Positions 1-8,888 are shown, counted from the stretch's first letter. The stretch is 64,000 nt of DNA from Mycobacterium fragae (GCF_002102185.1 NZ_LQOW01000026.1:248001-312000), one strand, 5' to 3'. A program made the numbers and translations. Notes: generated by a model not told the origin, from the sequence alone.

Positions 1-2
1 GC

Positions 3-893
3 GCCGCGATGATGACCAAGCTCGCGGGGGGCATCGGAGCGCTCACCGAGCATCTGCGGGAACTCTTCGTGGCACACGGCGGCGAGATCCGATTCCGCGC
101 CAAGGTCGAGCAGATTCTGGTTGACGACGAGCGGGTGACCGGGGTGCGGCTGCGTGATGGTACGACGATCACCGCGCCGGTGGTGGTATCCAACCTGTCT
201 CCTGACGTCACCCTCACCGAGCTGCTTTCCCCGGAACACCTTCCGGCAGAACTCATTTCGCGACTATCCGGACGCGACCACCGCGCCTCGTTCGTGCAGA
301 TTCACTTCGCGCTCGACGGTCTGCCCGAATTCGCGCCGCCCTACGAGCTGTTGAACGAGCCCGGCATGCAGCAGTCCATCGGAATCTTCGGCTCACCCGA
401 GGAACAGCAACGGCAATGGGAGATGTGCCGGCAGGGCGTCATCCCGGACAATCCCTCATTGGGTATGCAGATTCCGTCCTGCCTGGACGCCGGTCTGGCG
501 CCACCGGGCAAGCACGCCGCGAGCGCGTTCGCCTACGCATTCCCCGTCGAAGTCAGTCGGGATCAGCACGGCCACCTCAAAAACGAGATGGCCCAACGGG
601 TTATCGACAAGATCACCCGCTACGCGCCCAACTTCAAGGACATCGTGATTCGGCACATCACGTTTGCGCCCTACCACATGCAAACCATGTTCGGAGCGCC
701 GTCCGGCGACTTCTGTCACGGCCTGCTGCACCCCGATTTGATGGGACCAAACCGTCCCGGACCAAAGGGGTTCATCGACCTGCCCATTCCGATCGGCGGG
801 CTCTACCTCGCCGGTGCCGGGTGCCACGGCGGGCCGGGCATCACCTTCACCCCCGGCTACAACGCCGGTTATCAGGTACTCGACGATCTGTGA
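3..893 (+). CDS. FAD-dependent oxidoreductase, phytoene-desaturase-like, 5' end missing
   Basis: C-terminal part of a flavin amine-oxidase/phytoene-desaturase superfamily protein (COG1233 type). The frame is open to the left edge, so the N-terminal FAD-binding motif lies outside the window; the ATG at 9 is probably internal. The end of the protein has the typical FAD-closing segment (GLYLAGAGCHGGPG followed by GYNAG), and the middle has the insert-rich substrate domain. The substrate is unknown; relatives act on carotenoids, retinoids or other polyenes. It is transcribed toward purF but separated by about 160 bases. It belongs to the same broad family as the flavoprotein at 48109-49431. Confidence 0.75.
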   Translation, partial: AAMMTKLAGGIGALTEHLRELFVAHGGEIRFRAKVEQILVDDERVTGVRLRDGTTITAPVVVSNLSPDVTLTELLSPEHLPAELISRLSGRDHRASFVQIHFALDGLPEFAPPYELLNEPGMQQSIGIFGSPEEQQRQWEMCRQGVIPDNPSLGMQIPSCLDAGLAPPGKHAASAFAYAFPVEVSRDQHGHLKNEMAQRVIDKITRYAPNFKDIVIRHITFAPYHMQTMFGAPSGDFCHGLLHPDLMGPNRPGPKGFIDLPIPIGGLYLAGAGCHGGPGITFTPGYNAGYQVLDDL

Positions 894-1051
894 CCCTTGT
901 GGCCTATGTGACCGCTGAATCCTGCTGGGAACCGTCTGCGGCCGATGTCCGTTTGTAAGATGCGCAACACGCTCGCCCGATTCGGTGACATGACCGTCGT
1001 TTCCGTAGACTCCGTTATGTCACCAACCGCGCCCCAGGGAGCAGCCCCACC

Positions 1052-2617
1052 GTGACCGGCCAGCAGCCACTTCCTCTCGACACTCACGAAAACCCGCCTG
1101 GCGAAGAATGCGGCGTATTCGGCGTCTGGGCTCCCGGGGAGGAAGTCGCCAAGCTCACCTACTACGGTCTGTACGCGCTGCAGCACCGGGGCCAGGAGGC
1201 CGCCGGCATTGCCGTCGCCGACGGATCGCAGGTGCTGGTGTTCAAGGACCTCGGCCTGGTCAGCCAGGTTTTCGAGGAGCAGACGCTGGCGGCCATGGAG
1301 GGCCACGTTGCCATCGGGCACTGCCGCTACTCCACCACCGGGCAGACCACCTGGGAGAACGCTCAGCCGGTGTTCCGCAACACCTCCGCCGGCACGGGGG
1401 TTGCGTTGGGGCACAACGGCAATCTGGTGAACAGCACGGAGCTGGTCGCACGCGCCCGCGCCGCCGGGTTGGTCGCGACGCGCGGCGCCGCTCCTGCCAC
1501 AACGGACTCCGACATCCTGGGCGCGTTGTTGGCGCACGGCGCAGCTGATTCCAGCCTCGAGCAGGCGGCGCTGGAGCTGCTGCCCACGGTGCGCGGTGCG
1601 TTCTGCCTGATCTTCATGGACGAGAACACCCTGTATGCGGCCCGCGATCCGTACGGGGTGCGGCCGCTGTCGCTTGGACGGCTCGACCGCGGCTGGGTGG
1701 TGGCCTCGGAAACCGCCGCGCTCGACATTGTCGGGGCTTCGTTCGTCCGCGACATCGAACCGGGCGAGCTGCTGGCCATCGACGCCGACGGCGTGCGGTC
1801 GATCCGGTTCGCCAACCCCCGCCCGAAAGGCTGCGTTTTCGAGTACGTCTATCTGGCGCGGCCAGACAGCACGATCGCCGGCCGGTCGGTGCACGCCACG
1901 CGGCTCGAGATCGGTCGTCGGCTGGCCCGTGAGTGCCCGATCGACGCCGACATGGTGATCGGCGTTCCCGAGTCAGGCACCCCCGCCGCGGTCGGCTATG
2001 CGCAAGAGTCCGGCATCCCGTTCGGGCAGGGCCTGATGAAGAATGCCTACGTCGGGCGAACTTTCATTCAGCCGTCGCAGACCATCCGCCAACTCGGGAT
2101 CCGGCTGAAGCTCAACCCGCTCAAGGAAGTCATCCGCGGCAAGCGGCTCATCGTCGTCGACGACTCCATCGTGCGGGGCAACACTCAGCGCGCGCTGGTG
2201 CGGATGCTTCGCGAGGCCGGCGCCGTCGAGGTGCATGTGCGGATCGCCTCACCGCCGGTGAAATGGCCCTGCTTCTACGGCATCGACTTCCCGTCGCCGG
2301 CGGAGCTGATCGCCAACGCCGTCGAAGACGAGGACGAGATGCTCGAAGCAGTGCGGCATGCCATCAACGCCGACACGCTCGGATACATCTCGCTGCGTGG
2401 CCTGGTCGCCGCGACCGAGCAACCCACCTCGCGGCTGTGCACGGCCTGCTACGACGGCAAGTATCCGATCGAGCTGCCCGGCGAGACGGCACTGGGCAAG
2501 AACGTCATCGAGCACATGCTGGCCACCACCGCACGTGGAGCCGGTGTGCAACCCGACATTGCGGCCCCAGACGTGTCCCCGGAGGAGGAGCAGGCCGCGG
2601 TGCTGCGCCATCCGTAG
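1052..2617 (+). CDS. purF: Amidophosphoribosyltransferase PurF
   Basis: First enzyme of de novo purine synthesis: it transfers the glutamine amide nitrogen to PRPP, giving phosphoribosylamine. It has an N-terminal class II glutamine amidotransferase domain whose nucleophile is Cys20 (EECGVFG), so residues 1-19 are a cleavable propeptide as in the Bacillus-type enzyme. The PRPP loop (VVDDSIVRGNT) lies near residues 367-378. C463 and C466 (LCTACYDGKYP) are consistent with the Bacillus-type [4Fe-4S] cluster ligands. The GTG at 1052 is the only usable start before an in-frame TGA at 986. It lies 36 bases before purM and is probably cotranscribed with it. Confidence 0.97.
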   Translation: MTGQQPLPLDTHENPPGEECGVFGVWAPGEEVAKLTYYGLYALQHRGQEAAGIAVADGSQVLVFKDLGLVSQVFEEQTLAAMEGHVAIGHCRYSTTGQTTWENAQPVFRNTSAGTGVALGHNGNLVNSTELVARARAAGLVATRGAAPATTDSDILGALLAHGAADSSLEQAALELLPTVRGAFCLIFMDENTLYAARDPYGVRPLSLGRLDRGWVVASETAALDIVGASFVRDIEPGELLAIDADGVRSIRFANPRPKGCVFEYVYLARPDSTIAGRSVHATRLEIGRRLARECPIDADMVIGVPESGTPAAVGYAQESGIPFGQGLMKNAYVGRTFIQPSQTIRQLGIRLKLNPLKEVIRGKRLIVVDDSIVRGNTQRALVRMLREAGAVEVHVRIASPPVKWPCFYGIDFPSPAELIANAVEDEDEMLEAVRHAINADTLGYISLRGLVAATEQPTSRLCTACYDGKYPIELPGETALGKNVIEHMLATTARGAGVQPDIAAPDVSPEEEQAAVLRHP

Positions 2618-2653
2618 CCCGTCGGTCGGCGAGGACCGGTAGCCTTTATCGCG

Positions 2654-3736
2654 ATGACCGCGCGCGCAAAAGACCCGGGTTCCCACGGCGTCACCTATGC
2701 ATCGGCCGGAGTGGACATCGAAGCCGGTGAGCGCGCCGTAGAACTGTTCAAGCCGCTCGCGTCGAAGGCCACCCGGCCTGAGGTGCGCAGCAAGCTGGGC
2801 GGATTCGCGGGGTTGTTCGCGCTTCGGCGCGACTACCGCGAACCGCTGCTCGCGGCCTCGAGCGACGGCGTGGGCACCAAACTGGCGGTCGCGCAGGCGA
2901 TGGACAAGCACGACACCGTCGGACTGGACCTGGTCGCGATGGTGGTCGACGACCTGGTGGTCTGCGGCGCCGAGCCGCTGTTCCTGCTGGACTACATTGC
3001 TTTGGGCCGGATAGTGCCCGAACGGCTCAACGCGATCGTCGCCGGGATCGCCGACGGGTGCATGCGCGCGGGATGCGCGCTGCTGGGCGGCGAGACGGCC
3101 GAACACCCCGGGCTAATCGAACCAGACCACTACGACCTGTCGGCGACGGCAGTGGGTGTGATCGAGGCTGACGACGTGCTGGGACCGGAGCGCGTCAAGC
3201 CCGGCGACGTCATCATCGCGATGGGGTCCTCCGGTCTGCATTCCAATGGATACTCGCTGGTCCGTGCCGTCCTGCTGGACATCGACCGGATGAACCTGGC
3301 CGGCTATGTCGAGGAGTTCGGCCGCACGCTGGGCGAAGAGCTACTCGAGCCCACTCGCATCTACGCCAAGGATTGTCTGGCACTGGCCGCCGAAACCCAT
3401 GTCCGCACGTTCTGCCACATCACCGGCGGGGGGTTGGCCGGCAACCTGGAACGGGTCATCCCGCACGGGCTGGTCGCCGAGGTCGACCGCGGCACCTGGA
3501 CGCCGGCGCCGGTATTCACGATGATCGCGCAGCGCGGCCGGGTCACCCGTGCGGAAATGGAGAAGACGTTCAACATGGGGGTGGGCATGGTCGCCGTCGT
3601 CGCGCCGGAGGATACCGACCGCGCGCTGGCCATCCTCACTGCCCGGCATTTGGACTGCTGGGTGCTGGGAACGGTCAACAAAGGCGGGAAGGGCAGCCCG
3701 CGAGCGAAGCTCGTGGGGCAACACCCGCGGTTTTAG
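2654..3736 (+). CDS. purM: Phosphoribosylformylglycinamidine cyclo-ligase PurM
   Basis: AIR synthetase, step five of purine synthesis: ATP-dependent closure of the imidazole ring of FGAM. At 360 residues it has normal family length. The N-terminal ATP-binding half shows the ASSDGVGTK motif and the VDDLVVCGAEPLFLLDY segment; the C-terminal half has HITGGGLAGNL and FNMGVGM, both characteristic of PurM. It follows purF directly in the order usual for actinobacteria. The stop lies ten bases from the stop of the convergent DUF3073 gene. Confidence 0.97.
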   Translation: MTARAKDPGSHGVTYASAGVDIEAGERAVELFKPLASKATRPEVRSKLGGFAGLFALRRDYREPLLAASSDGVGTKLAVAQAMDKHDTVGLDLVAMVVDDLVVCGAEPLFLLDYIALGRIVPERLNAIVAGIADGCMRAGCALLGGETAEHPGLIEPDHYDLSATAVGVIEADDVLGPERVKPGDVIIAMGSSGLHSNGYSLVRAVLLDIDRMNLAGYVEEFGRTLGEELLEPTRIYAKDCLALAAETHVRTFCHITGGGLAGNLERVIPHGLVAEVDRGTWTPAPVFTMIAQRGRVTRAEMEKTFNMGVGMVAVVAPEDTDRALAILTARHLDCWVLGTVNKGGKGSPRAKLVGQHPRF

Positions 3737-3745
3737 AGAGCTGGT

Positions 3746-3937
3746 TTAGCGGCGCCAGTCGTCGTCATCGCTCCACGGGTCATCCGACAGTCGGCCGTCG
3801 CCGTCGAAATCGCTGGAGTCATCGGCACCCGACCCGGACAGCTCGCGCTGAAGCCGCTCGAAATCGGTCTGCGGGGAGCTGTACTTCAGTTCTCGAGCAA
3901 CCTTGGTCTGCTTCGCCTTAGCCCGGCCGCGGCCCAT
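3746..3937 (-). CDS. DUF3073 small cytosolic protein (Rv0810c-like)
   Basis: A 63-residue charged protein. The conserved N-terminus (MGRGRAKAKQTKVARELKY) is the DUF3073 signature and the tail is rich in Asp and Ser. Function is unknown; the family is confined to Actinobacteria and always sits near purM in mycobacteria. The frame is open further upstream (to 3973), but the ATG at 3937 is preferred because it begins the conserved segment and is preceded by a purine-rich AGGGGG ribosome binding site seven to eight bases away. Confidence 0.85.
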   Translation of the reverse strand: MGRGRAKAKQTKVARELKYSSPQTDFERLQRELSGSGADDSSDFDGDGRLSDDPWSDDDDWRR

Positions 3938-4072
3938 GGGGGAACCCCCTCGCGCAATAACGGAGCGGCCCAATGAGAAGGCGGCTCCGATCTTTGTCTT
4001 TATTGTCCTGTCGACAGCTTACCGTGCGTCCGCTGGTTGCGTGCTGGTGCGCCCTGCTCGACCCCGGCACGG

Positions 4073-5167
4073 TCAGCGGACCGTTCCCCGCAAGCGCTCC
4101 ACGGCCACTCGTCCAGCACCCGGCATGTCGAGCGCCGGCAGGGAATCGGCGTCGATAACCGCGGCCACCTGCGCATCACCGCCGGTAACCAGAGCGGTGT
4201 CGGCGGGCAGTCCGCGTTTGAGCAACGCCAGCGCCACCGGGCCGAAGTCGATGTGCTCGACCACGGTTCCAAGCCTGCCGACCGCACGACCGCCGGCCAG
4301 CACCGCATCGCCCGTGGACGGCCGGTCCACCGAGCCGTCCAGGTGCAACAACGCCAGCATCCGCGGCGGTTTGCCCAGGTTGTGCACCCGAGCCACTGTC
4401 TCCTGCCCGCGATAGCAGCCCTTGTCGAGGTGAACGGCTCCTACTCCGGGGCCCCCGATCCAGCCCACCTCGTGCGGGATGGTGCGCTCATCGGTGTCGA
4501 CCCCGAGCCGGGGGCGCACTGCCGCCACCCGGTGGGCTTCATACGTCCACACCCCTGCCGAGCGGACGCCTGCCATGGTCAAACGACGGTGCCACTCACT
4601 GGACTCTGTGCGCTCGATGAGCAGGTCCAGCTCGAACTGGCCCTGCCGCGCGCTAGTCATTCGCCGGACAAAGCCACCGCCGTCCAATGGCACCGCGGTC
4701 ATCTCGGCGGGCAAAGCGTCGAGTCCCAGCGCGTCGAGCACCGGCCGTTCAGCCAGTCGCGGCCCCAGCAGCGACAGCACCGTAAGCTCGGCGGCCGCCG
4801 GGGTGACCTCCGACCAGAACACCATCTTGCGCAGGTAGTCCAGCAGTGGGTCGCCCCGCCACGGCTCGGTGTCGAGATAGGTGACACCGCCCAGCTCGGT
4901 CTGGATCCAGTGATCCTCGACCCGGCCCTGCCCGTCGAGGCTGAGGTTCTGTGTGCTGGCGCCGTCGGGAAGCTCGCTGACGTGCTGCGTGGAGATGGTG
5001 TGCAGCCAGGTCTGCCGGTCGGCACCGGTCAGTGTGAGCACAGAACGGTGTGACCGATCCACCAGCACGGCGTCGGCCTCGGCGGCGCGCTGCTCGCCCA
5101 GCGGATCGCCATAGTGCCAGGCGACGCCGGCGTCGGGCCCGGTATCAGGGGCGGGAACTGCGGACAC
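4073..5167 (-). CDS. ygfZ: Folate-binding protein YgfZ (GcvT/IbaG-like)
   Basis: A 364-residue tetrahydrofolate-binding protein related to the T-protein of the glycine cleavage system. YgfZ/IBA57 proteins assist maintenance or assembly of [4Fe-4S] enzymes. The family signature K-G-C-Y-x-G-Q-E is present (KGCYRGQETVAR) in the C-terminal half, with the conserved Cys. The ATG at 5167 gives the normal length (Rv0811c is about 368 residues). It is divergent from the pabC-like gene; the 119-base gap contains a mycobacterial intergenic repeat. Confidence 0.9.
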   Translation of the reverse strand: MSAVPAPDTGPDAGVAWHYGDPLGEQRAAEADAVLVDRSHRSVLTLTGADRQTWLHTISTQHVSELPDGASTQNLSLDGQGRVEDHWIQTELGGVTYLDTEPWRGDPLLDYLRKMVFWSEVTPAAAELTVLSLLGPRLAERPVLDALGLDALPAEMTAVPLDGGGFVRRMTSARQGQFELDLLIERTESSEWHRRLTMAGVRSAGVWTYEAHRVAAVRPRLGVDTDERTIPHEVGWIGGPGVGAVHLDKGCYRGQETVARVHNLGKPPRMLALLHLDGSVDRPSTGDAVLAGGRAVGRLGTVVEHIDFGPVALALLKRGLPADTALVTGGDAQVAAVIDADSLPALDMPGAGRVAVERLRGTVR

Positions 5168-5203
5168 ATCCCAACTCTACGGCCCGCTACCCGGCTGCAA
5201 TGA

Positions 5204-5263
5204 CTCGCGAATGTGATGCCAGCGTCACACTCGGCGACGAGCGTGAGTCCAGCTTCACGTTCG
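5204..5263. repeat. Dispersed intergenic hairpin repeat, copy 1
   Basis: A ~60-base imperfect inverted repeat (GAATGTGA pairing with TCACGTTC at its ends). It is clearly homologous to the sequence at 41989-42047: both contain, in order, TGTGA, GCGT..CAC, TCGGCG, AGCGTGA and GCTTCACG..TCG. It sits between the divergent ygfZ and pabC-like genes. Confidence 0.7.
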
Positions 5264-5286
5264 TGGACGGGTTAGGCTTTTCGACC

Positions 5287-6165
5287 ATGACGAGCCACTC
5301 GGGCGTGGTCGTCACGCTCGACGGCGAGATTCATCCGCCGGGGACGCCACTACTGTTCGCCGACGACCTCGCCGCGGTGCGCGGCGACGGCGTATTCGAA
5401 ACCCTGCTCGTGCGCGACGGCGGTGCCTGCCTGGTCGAGGCGCATCTGGAGCGGCTGAGCTACTCGGCAAGACTGATGGATCTGCCGGAGCCCGATTTGC
5501 CGGCCTGGCGGCGTGCGATCGACGTGGCGGTTCAGCAGTGGGCTGGGGGCACCGCCGACGAGGGTGCGATGCGGCTGGTCTACAGCCGTGGCCGGGAACG
5601 CGACACCGTGCCCACCGCTTACGTGACGGTCAACCCGGTTGCTGACCGCGTGGCCACTGCGCGTCGCGACGGGGTGGCGGCGGTGACGCTGTCCCGCGAA
5701 CTGCCCTCTGATGGCGGGGGCGCGATGCCCTGGCTGCTGGCCGGCGCCAAGACCCTGTCGTACGCCGTCAATATGGCCGCGCTGCGGCACGCCGCGCGGC
5801 AAGGCGCGGGTGATGTCATCTTCATCAGCTCGGACGGTTACGTTCTGGAAGGCCCCCGCTCGACCGTGGTGATCGCCACCGAGATCGGTGGGGCGACTGG
5901 CTTGCTCACTCCGCCGCCCTGGTACCCGATTCTGCGCGGAACCACCCAACAGGCACTCTTCGAGGTCGCGCGGGCCAAGGGCTACGACTGCGACTACCGC
6001 GCCCTACGTGTGTCGGATCTTTTTGCTGCCCAAGGGATTTGGTTGGTCTCCAGCATGACGCTGGCCGCGCGCGTGCATACCCTCAACGGCCACGCGCTGC
6101 CGCGCGCCCCGATGGCGGCGGAATTCGCCGAATTGGTCGACGCCGCCATTGTCAGCGATCGCTGA
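5287..6165 (+). CDS. pabC: Class IV aminotransferase, probable aminodeoxychorismate lyase (Rv0812-like)
   Basis: A fold-type IV PLP enzyme, probably 4-amino-4-deoxychorismate lyase, which releases p-aminobenzoate for folate synthesis. The PLP lysine is Lys155 in GAKTLSYAVNM. The N-terminal segment ADDLAAVRGDGVFETLLV is typical of the family. The start at ATG 5287 gives 292 residues, matching family length; the open frame reaches back to 5050 but the upstream part lies in the intergenic repeat and is low quality. Branched-chain or D-amino-acid aminotransferase activity cannot be excluded from sequence alone. Its neighbour YgfZ is also folate-linked. Confidence 0.85.
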   Translation: MTSHSGVVVTLDGEIHPPGTPLLFADDLAAVRGDGVFETLLVRDGGACLVEAHLERLSYSARLMDLPEPDLPAWRRAIDVAVQQWAGGTADEGAMRLVYSRGRERDTVPTAYVTVNPVADRVATARRDGVAAVTLSRELPSDGGGAMPWLLAGAKTLSYAVNMAALRHAARQGAGDVIFISSDGYVLEGPRSTVVIATEIGGATGLLTPPPWYPILRGTTQQALFEVARAKGYDCDYRALRVSDLFAAQGIWLVSSMTLAARVHTLNGHALPRAPMAAEFAELVDAAIVSDR

Positions 6166-6216
6166 ATTCAGTTGTCTCCCGTGCCGGTGGGCGGGTACGG
6201 TCGGCCGTACACAGGG

Positions 6217-6273
6217 AAGGAGGTGGTCCGCGAAATTGATTGCGTTATGGACATGTGAGGTGGCTGCGCGCTA
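6217..6273 (+). other. Very strong ribosome-binding site with overlapping tiny ORFs
   Basis: The sequence AAGGAGGTGG (6217-6226) is close to a perfect anti-SD complement but precedes no ordinary gene. Candidates include a 12-codon frame from TTG 6236 (ends TAA 6272-6274; peptide MIALWTCEVAAR) and a longer basic frame from TTG 6240. The region lies between convergent pabC-like and TIR genes. It may be a conserved sORF or part of a structured RNA; which frame, if any, is used is undecided. Confidence 0.35.
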
Positions 6274-6322
6274 AGCAGCGCCAGGCTGGAAAGACCCGGC
6301 ATTATCTGCTGGCGAATTCCCC

Positions 6323-6383
6323 GCAGCCACCCGGCCCCCGAGCCCCCGGTCTGTCCAACCCGGAACTACGGCTCGGGGGCTGC
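6323..6383. terminator. GC-rich hairpin, probable bidirectional terminator
   Basis: CCCCCGAGCC (6335-6344) pairs perfectly with GGCTCGGGGG (6370-6379); GCAG/CTGC outside can extend it across a one-sided bulge. There is no T-tract, as is common for mycobacterial terminators. Its place between the convergent ends of the pabC-like (6165) and TIR (6428) genes fits a terminator. Confidence 0.6.
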
Positions 6384-6427
6384 CCATTTCTGGGCCCAAA
6401 TACCGCTCGCGGCAGGCGATCTGGGCG

Positions 6428-7975
6428 CTACGACGTCACGTTGGCAGCCATCTGATCGGCGATCTGGCCGGCTTCGTTGGTGATGTCGGGCGCGCATGCC
6501 TGGACATCGATGACCACCTGGGATACCGCGCTCAGCACACGCTGACATACGTGCCCGCCCGCTGCCTGTGTGTGTCGCTGCACAATCCTGGGCGGGGCGC
6601 CGTTGACGGGCCCGAAGTTCCACTGGACCGTCTGGTTGCCGTCGGTCACGGTCACCGTTTGGCCACCGCAGGCTGTCCAGTTACCCGCAGATGTCGTCAC
6701 GAACGCCTGCGCGCTTTGGGCGGACGGAAAATTCACCACCGCTTGGTAAACGCGGTGCGGATCGGTGGTGTCCGCAGTGCGCAATGCCTGGCCGCGCACG
6801 CCGGTGTAGCCAGTGTTCTGATACGTCGGGGCTTCGATGGGGTCGAGTGCCCCGAGACAAGCCGGGTTCGACAGTGACCCCTGAGGGGTGCGCATCACCT
6901 GGGTGCGCTCGGCGGACTGCATGCTCGGCACGCCCATGATGGTGCTGACGTCTGCTGCGCCGAGCAGAATCGACTCCAGGTCGCCGGACGGTGCGGCGGT
7001 CGGCGTCGGTGCCATCTGATTCCGCGCGGGTGGCGGTGTCGGCCGGTGGATGACGAACACCGAAATCAGCACGATTGCAACGATCGCCGACAGCCCGGCG
7101 GCGCCCGCGATCACCCAGCGCTTCCGGGATCCCGTGCTCGCATCACCGTCCTGCGACGGCGCGGCGGGCCCCGTGGGCACCCGTGGTCGCGGGGCCGGCG
7201 GCTGCGGCTGAGGGGTGGGCGCGGATGGCGGCGGCGTTCTAACCGGCGGGGTGGTGCGGGCGACCGGGTGCTCGTGTTGTGGGCGCGGTCTTGGCGGCGG
7301 TGGCTGGGCGGCGGATGACTTCGTATCGACCGACGCCAGCAGGGCGTCGATTTCGGTTCGGGTGCGGTAAGTGACGTCGTGTCGGTCGCGCAGCATGCGC
7401 AGCAACCGGGCGATGTCGCGCCGAGCGGTGGGATCGCCGCCGTCCTCATCGAGTCCGGATTTGAGTTCGGCCAGCAGGTGAGTCTGCTGGCGTGGGTCGA
7501 GCTCTCGTTCGGCGAGCGTGCTGGACAGGCGCATCAGGTAGGCGAACGGCACCGGCGGCTCGTCTGGCAGCGGTGAGGGTAACGGCGGGTTCTGGGCCGC
7601 CAGTGTGTGCACCGCGGTGACCAACTGGATGCCGCTGTCAACGGTCGGGTTGCGGTAATCGATAATCTGCAGCGCGGCAAGGGGATTGGCCCGCATGCTG
7701 TCGACTGCGCCGATCTGGACGGGAAGGATCGGTCGCTGCAGGGCCTGCGCATAGCGCAGCTCGGCCTGGCAGGGCTTGGACTGCAGCGAGTGATTCGACA
7801 GCGCGAAGATAAAAACCTCACACGAGCGGATCTGCTCCAAGATTGCGTTCCACCAGGTTTCGCCTCCGCCGAGATCCTCGTCGAACCAAACCTGTTGGCG
7901 GGCCCGGCGAAGCGCGGTCGTCAGCGCTTCGATGGCCGATCGGTCTTGGCTCGAGTAGCTGACGAATAGCCCCAT
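6428..7975 (-). CDS. TIR domain - transmembrane - PknH_C-like sensor fusion protein
   Basis: A 515-residue protein of unusual architecture. Residues 1 to ~130 form a TIR domain (MGLFVSYSSQDR; WFDEDLGGGETWW). Glu72 in SKPCQAEL is at the place of the catalytic glutamate of NAD-hydrolysing TIR domains. A Pro-rich linker (about 215-280) leads to one membrane helix (about 287-309) with extracytoplasmic C-terminus. The last ~180 residues resemble the PknH C-terminal sensor domain (LLGAADVSTIMG, paired Cys such as NWTACGG and HVCQRVL). The ATG at 7975 is preferred to GTG 7981 because AGGAG lies nine bases upstream. Likely role: membrane sensor with an NADase or signalling output; inferred only. Confidence 0.8.
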   Translation of the reverse strand: MGLFVSYSSQDRSAIEALTTALRRARQQVWFDEDLGGGETWWNAILEQIRSCEVFIFALSNHSLQSKPCQAELRYAQALQRPILPVQIGAVDSMRANPLAALQIIDYRNPTVDSGIQLVTAVHTLAAQNPPLPSPLPDEPPVPFAYLMRLSSTLAERELDPRQQTHLLAELKSGLDEDGGDPTARRDIARLLRMLRDRHDVTYRTRTEIDALLASVDTKSSAAQPPPPRPRPQHEHPVARTTPPVRTPPPSAPTPQPQPPAPRPRVPTGPAAPSQDGDASTGSRKRWVIAGAAGLSAIVAIVLISVFVIHRPTPPPARNQMAPTPTAAPSGDLESILLGAADVSTIMGVPSMQSAERTQVMRTPQGSLSNPACLGALDPIEAPTYQNTGYTGVRGQALRTADTTDPHRVYQAVVNFPSAQSAQAFVTTSAGNWTACGGQTVTVTDGNQTVQWNFGPVNGAPPRIVQRHTQAAGGHVCQRVLSAVSQVVIDVQACAPDITNEAGQIADQMAANVTS

Positions 7976-8050
7976 TCGCACTCTCTCCTAGGGCACAGTG
8001 GGCTAACAGGGCAAATCTGTGATGCGACGATAGCGCATCCGCCGGACGTG

Positions 8051-8728
8051 CTAGCCGGCGAACCGCGAAAGCCGCGCCGACAGATGCGGTACCAACCCGC
8101 CGTCGGCATCCACGCGTTCTTCGACGTAAGCCAGATCGCCACCCTCGACGATGCCGTAGAGCCGCTTGGCGCCGCCGACCAGCACGCCCGATCTACTGCG
8201 TGCCAGCGCGTCGGTGACCAACTCCCACGACGACTGGGTGCGCGGCGACCCGTAGAACAGTTCGACATAACCGGCGGAGTGCGCCAGCAGCAGCTCGATC
8301 GCCTGTGATTCGGTGGGGTCGTTGGGGTCGTTGACGAACCGCCAGTAGCCGGTTTCACGCAAGCCGGGGCCTTGGTAGTCGCCGGCCTCGGTGATTCGCC
8401 ACGACCGGGCCTCCCAGTTCAGGTAGTCCCCGCCGTCGTGCGATACCACGATCTGCTGGCCGAACCGGTAGTCGCCGTCGCTTCCGCGCCCCTCTCCTTC
8501 ACCGCGCCACACCCCCACCAAGGGGAGCAACGCAAGCAGGGCATTGTGCAGGTTGGCGCCTTCCCGCAGGTTTGCGGTATCCGCGGGGGCGGGCAGGTCG
8601 TCGAAGACCGGGATGTTGCGTGCTGCAGTCACTTTCGCGCGTTCGGCGGCCGCCGCGACTGCACGGTCTCCGGAAGTGGGGGAACGAAGCGGTCCGGCGG
8701 GCCTGTCGGGGCGTTCGGCCTCAGTCAC
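8051..8728 (-). CDS. Nitrobindin / heme-binding beta-barrel protein (Rv0813c-like)
   Basis: A 225-residue FABP-like/THAP4-type heme-binding protein. The GxWxGxGxG signature of nitrobindins is seen ([11 protein letters not shown]), followed by a beta-rich barrel. Such proteins bind ferric heme and interact with NO/peroxynitrite. The GTG at 8728 is chosen because it overlaps the stop of the small membrane ORF (GTGA, stop 8727-8725), implying translational coupling; the open frame back to 8773 would overlap that ORF. The resulting length equals that of Rv0813c. Confidence 0.88.
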   Translation of the reverse strand: MTEAERPDRPAGPLRSPTSGDRAVAAAAERAKVTAARNIPVFDDLPAPADTANLREGANLHNALLALLPLVGVWRGEGEGRGSDGDYRFGQQIVVSHDGGDYLNWEARSWRITEAGDYQGPGLRETGYWRFVNDPNDPTESQAIELLLAHSAGYVELFYGSPRTQSSWELVTDALARSRSGVLVGGAKRLYGIVEGGDLAYVEERVDADGGLVPHLSARLSRFAG

Positions 8729-8823
8729 GAGTCGTCGGTGATCAGTCGATAGAGCGCATACAACGCAAACCATGCGATCACGACGACGGCCGCGACCAGC
8801 ATGATCTCGAAGAACAGCACCAC
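8725..8823 (-). CDS. 32-residue single-helix membrane peptide, translationally coupled to nitrobindin
   Basis: The short frame from GTG 8823 encodes a hydrophobic helix ([20 protein letters not shown]) and a short polar tail (RLITDDS). The stop overlaps the GTG of the nitrobindin gene. A TAGACT -10 box ends seven bases before the GTG, so the mRNA appears leaderless. Function unknown; it may anchor or regulate its neighbour. Too short for usual gene callers. Confidence 0.7.
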   Translation of the reverse strand: MVLFFEIMLVAAVVVIAWFALYALYRLITDDS

Positions 8824-8830
8824 GGCGACA

Positions 8831-8836
8831 AGTCTA
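8831..8836 (-). promoter_or_regulatory. -10 element of leaderless promoter
   Basis: TAGACT on the minus strand, seven bases before the GTG at 8823, places the transcription start at or next to the start codon. Confidence 0.5.
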
Positions 8837-8888
8837 GTCGCCGGCGCCGGCGCGCCATCCGCCGTCACGACGCGAGGCGCCGCGAGGG

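Noticed and set aside
872..1894. A 340-codon minus-strand frame over purF
   Set aside because: Lies opposite the well-conserved purF and has no recognisable domain.
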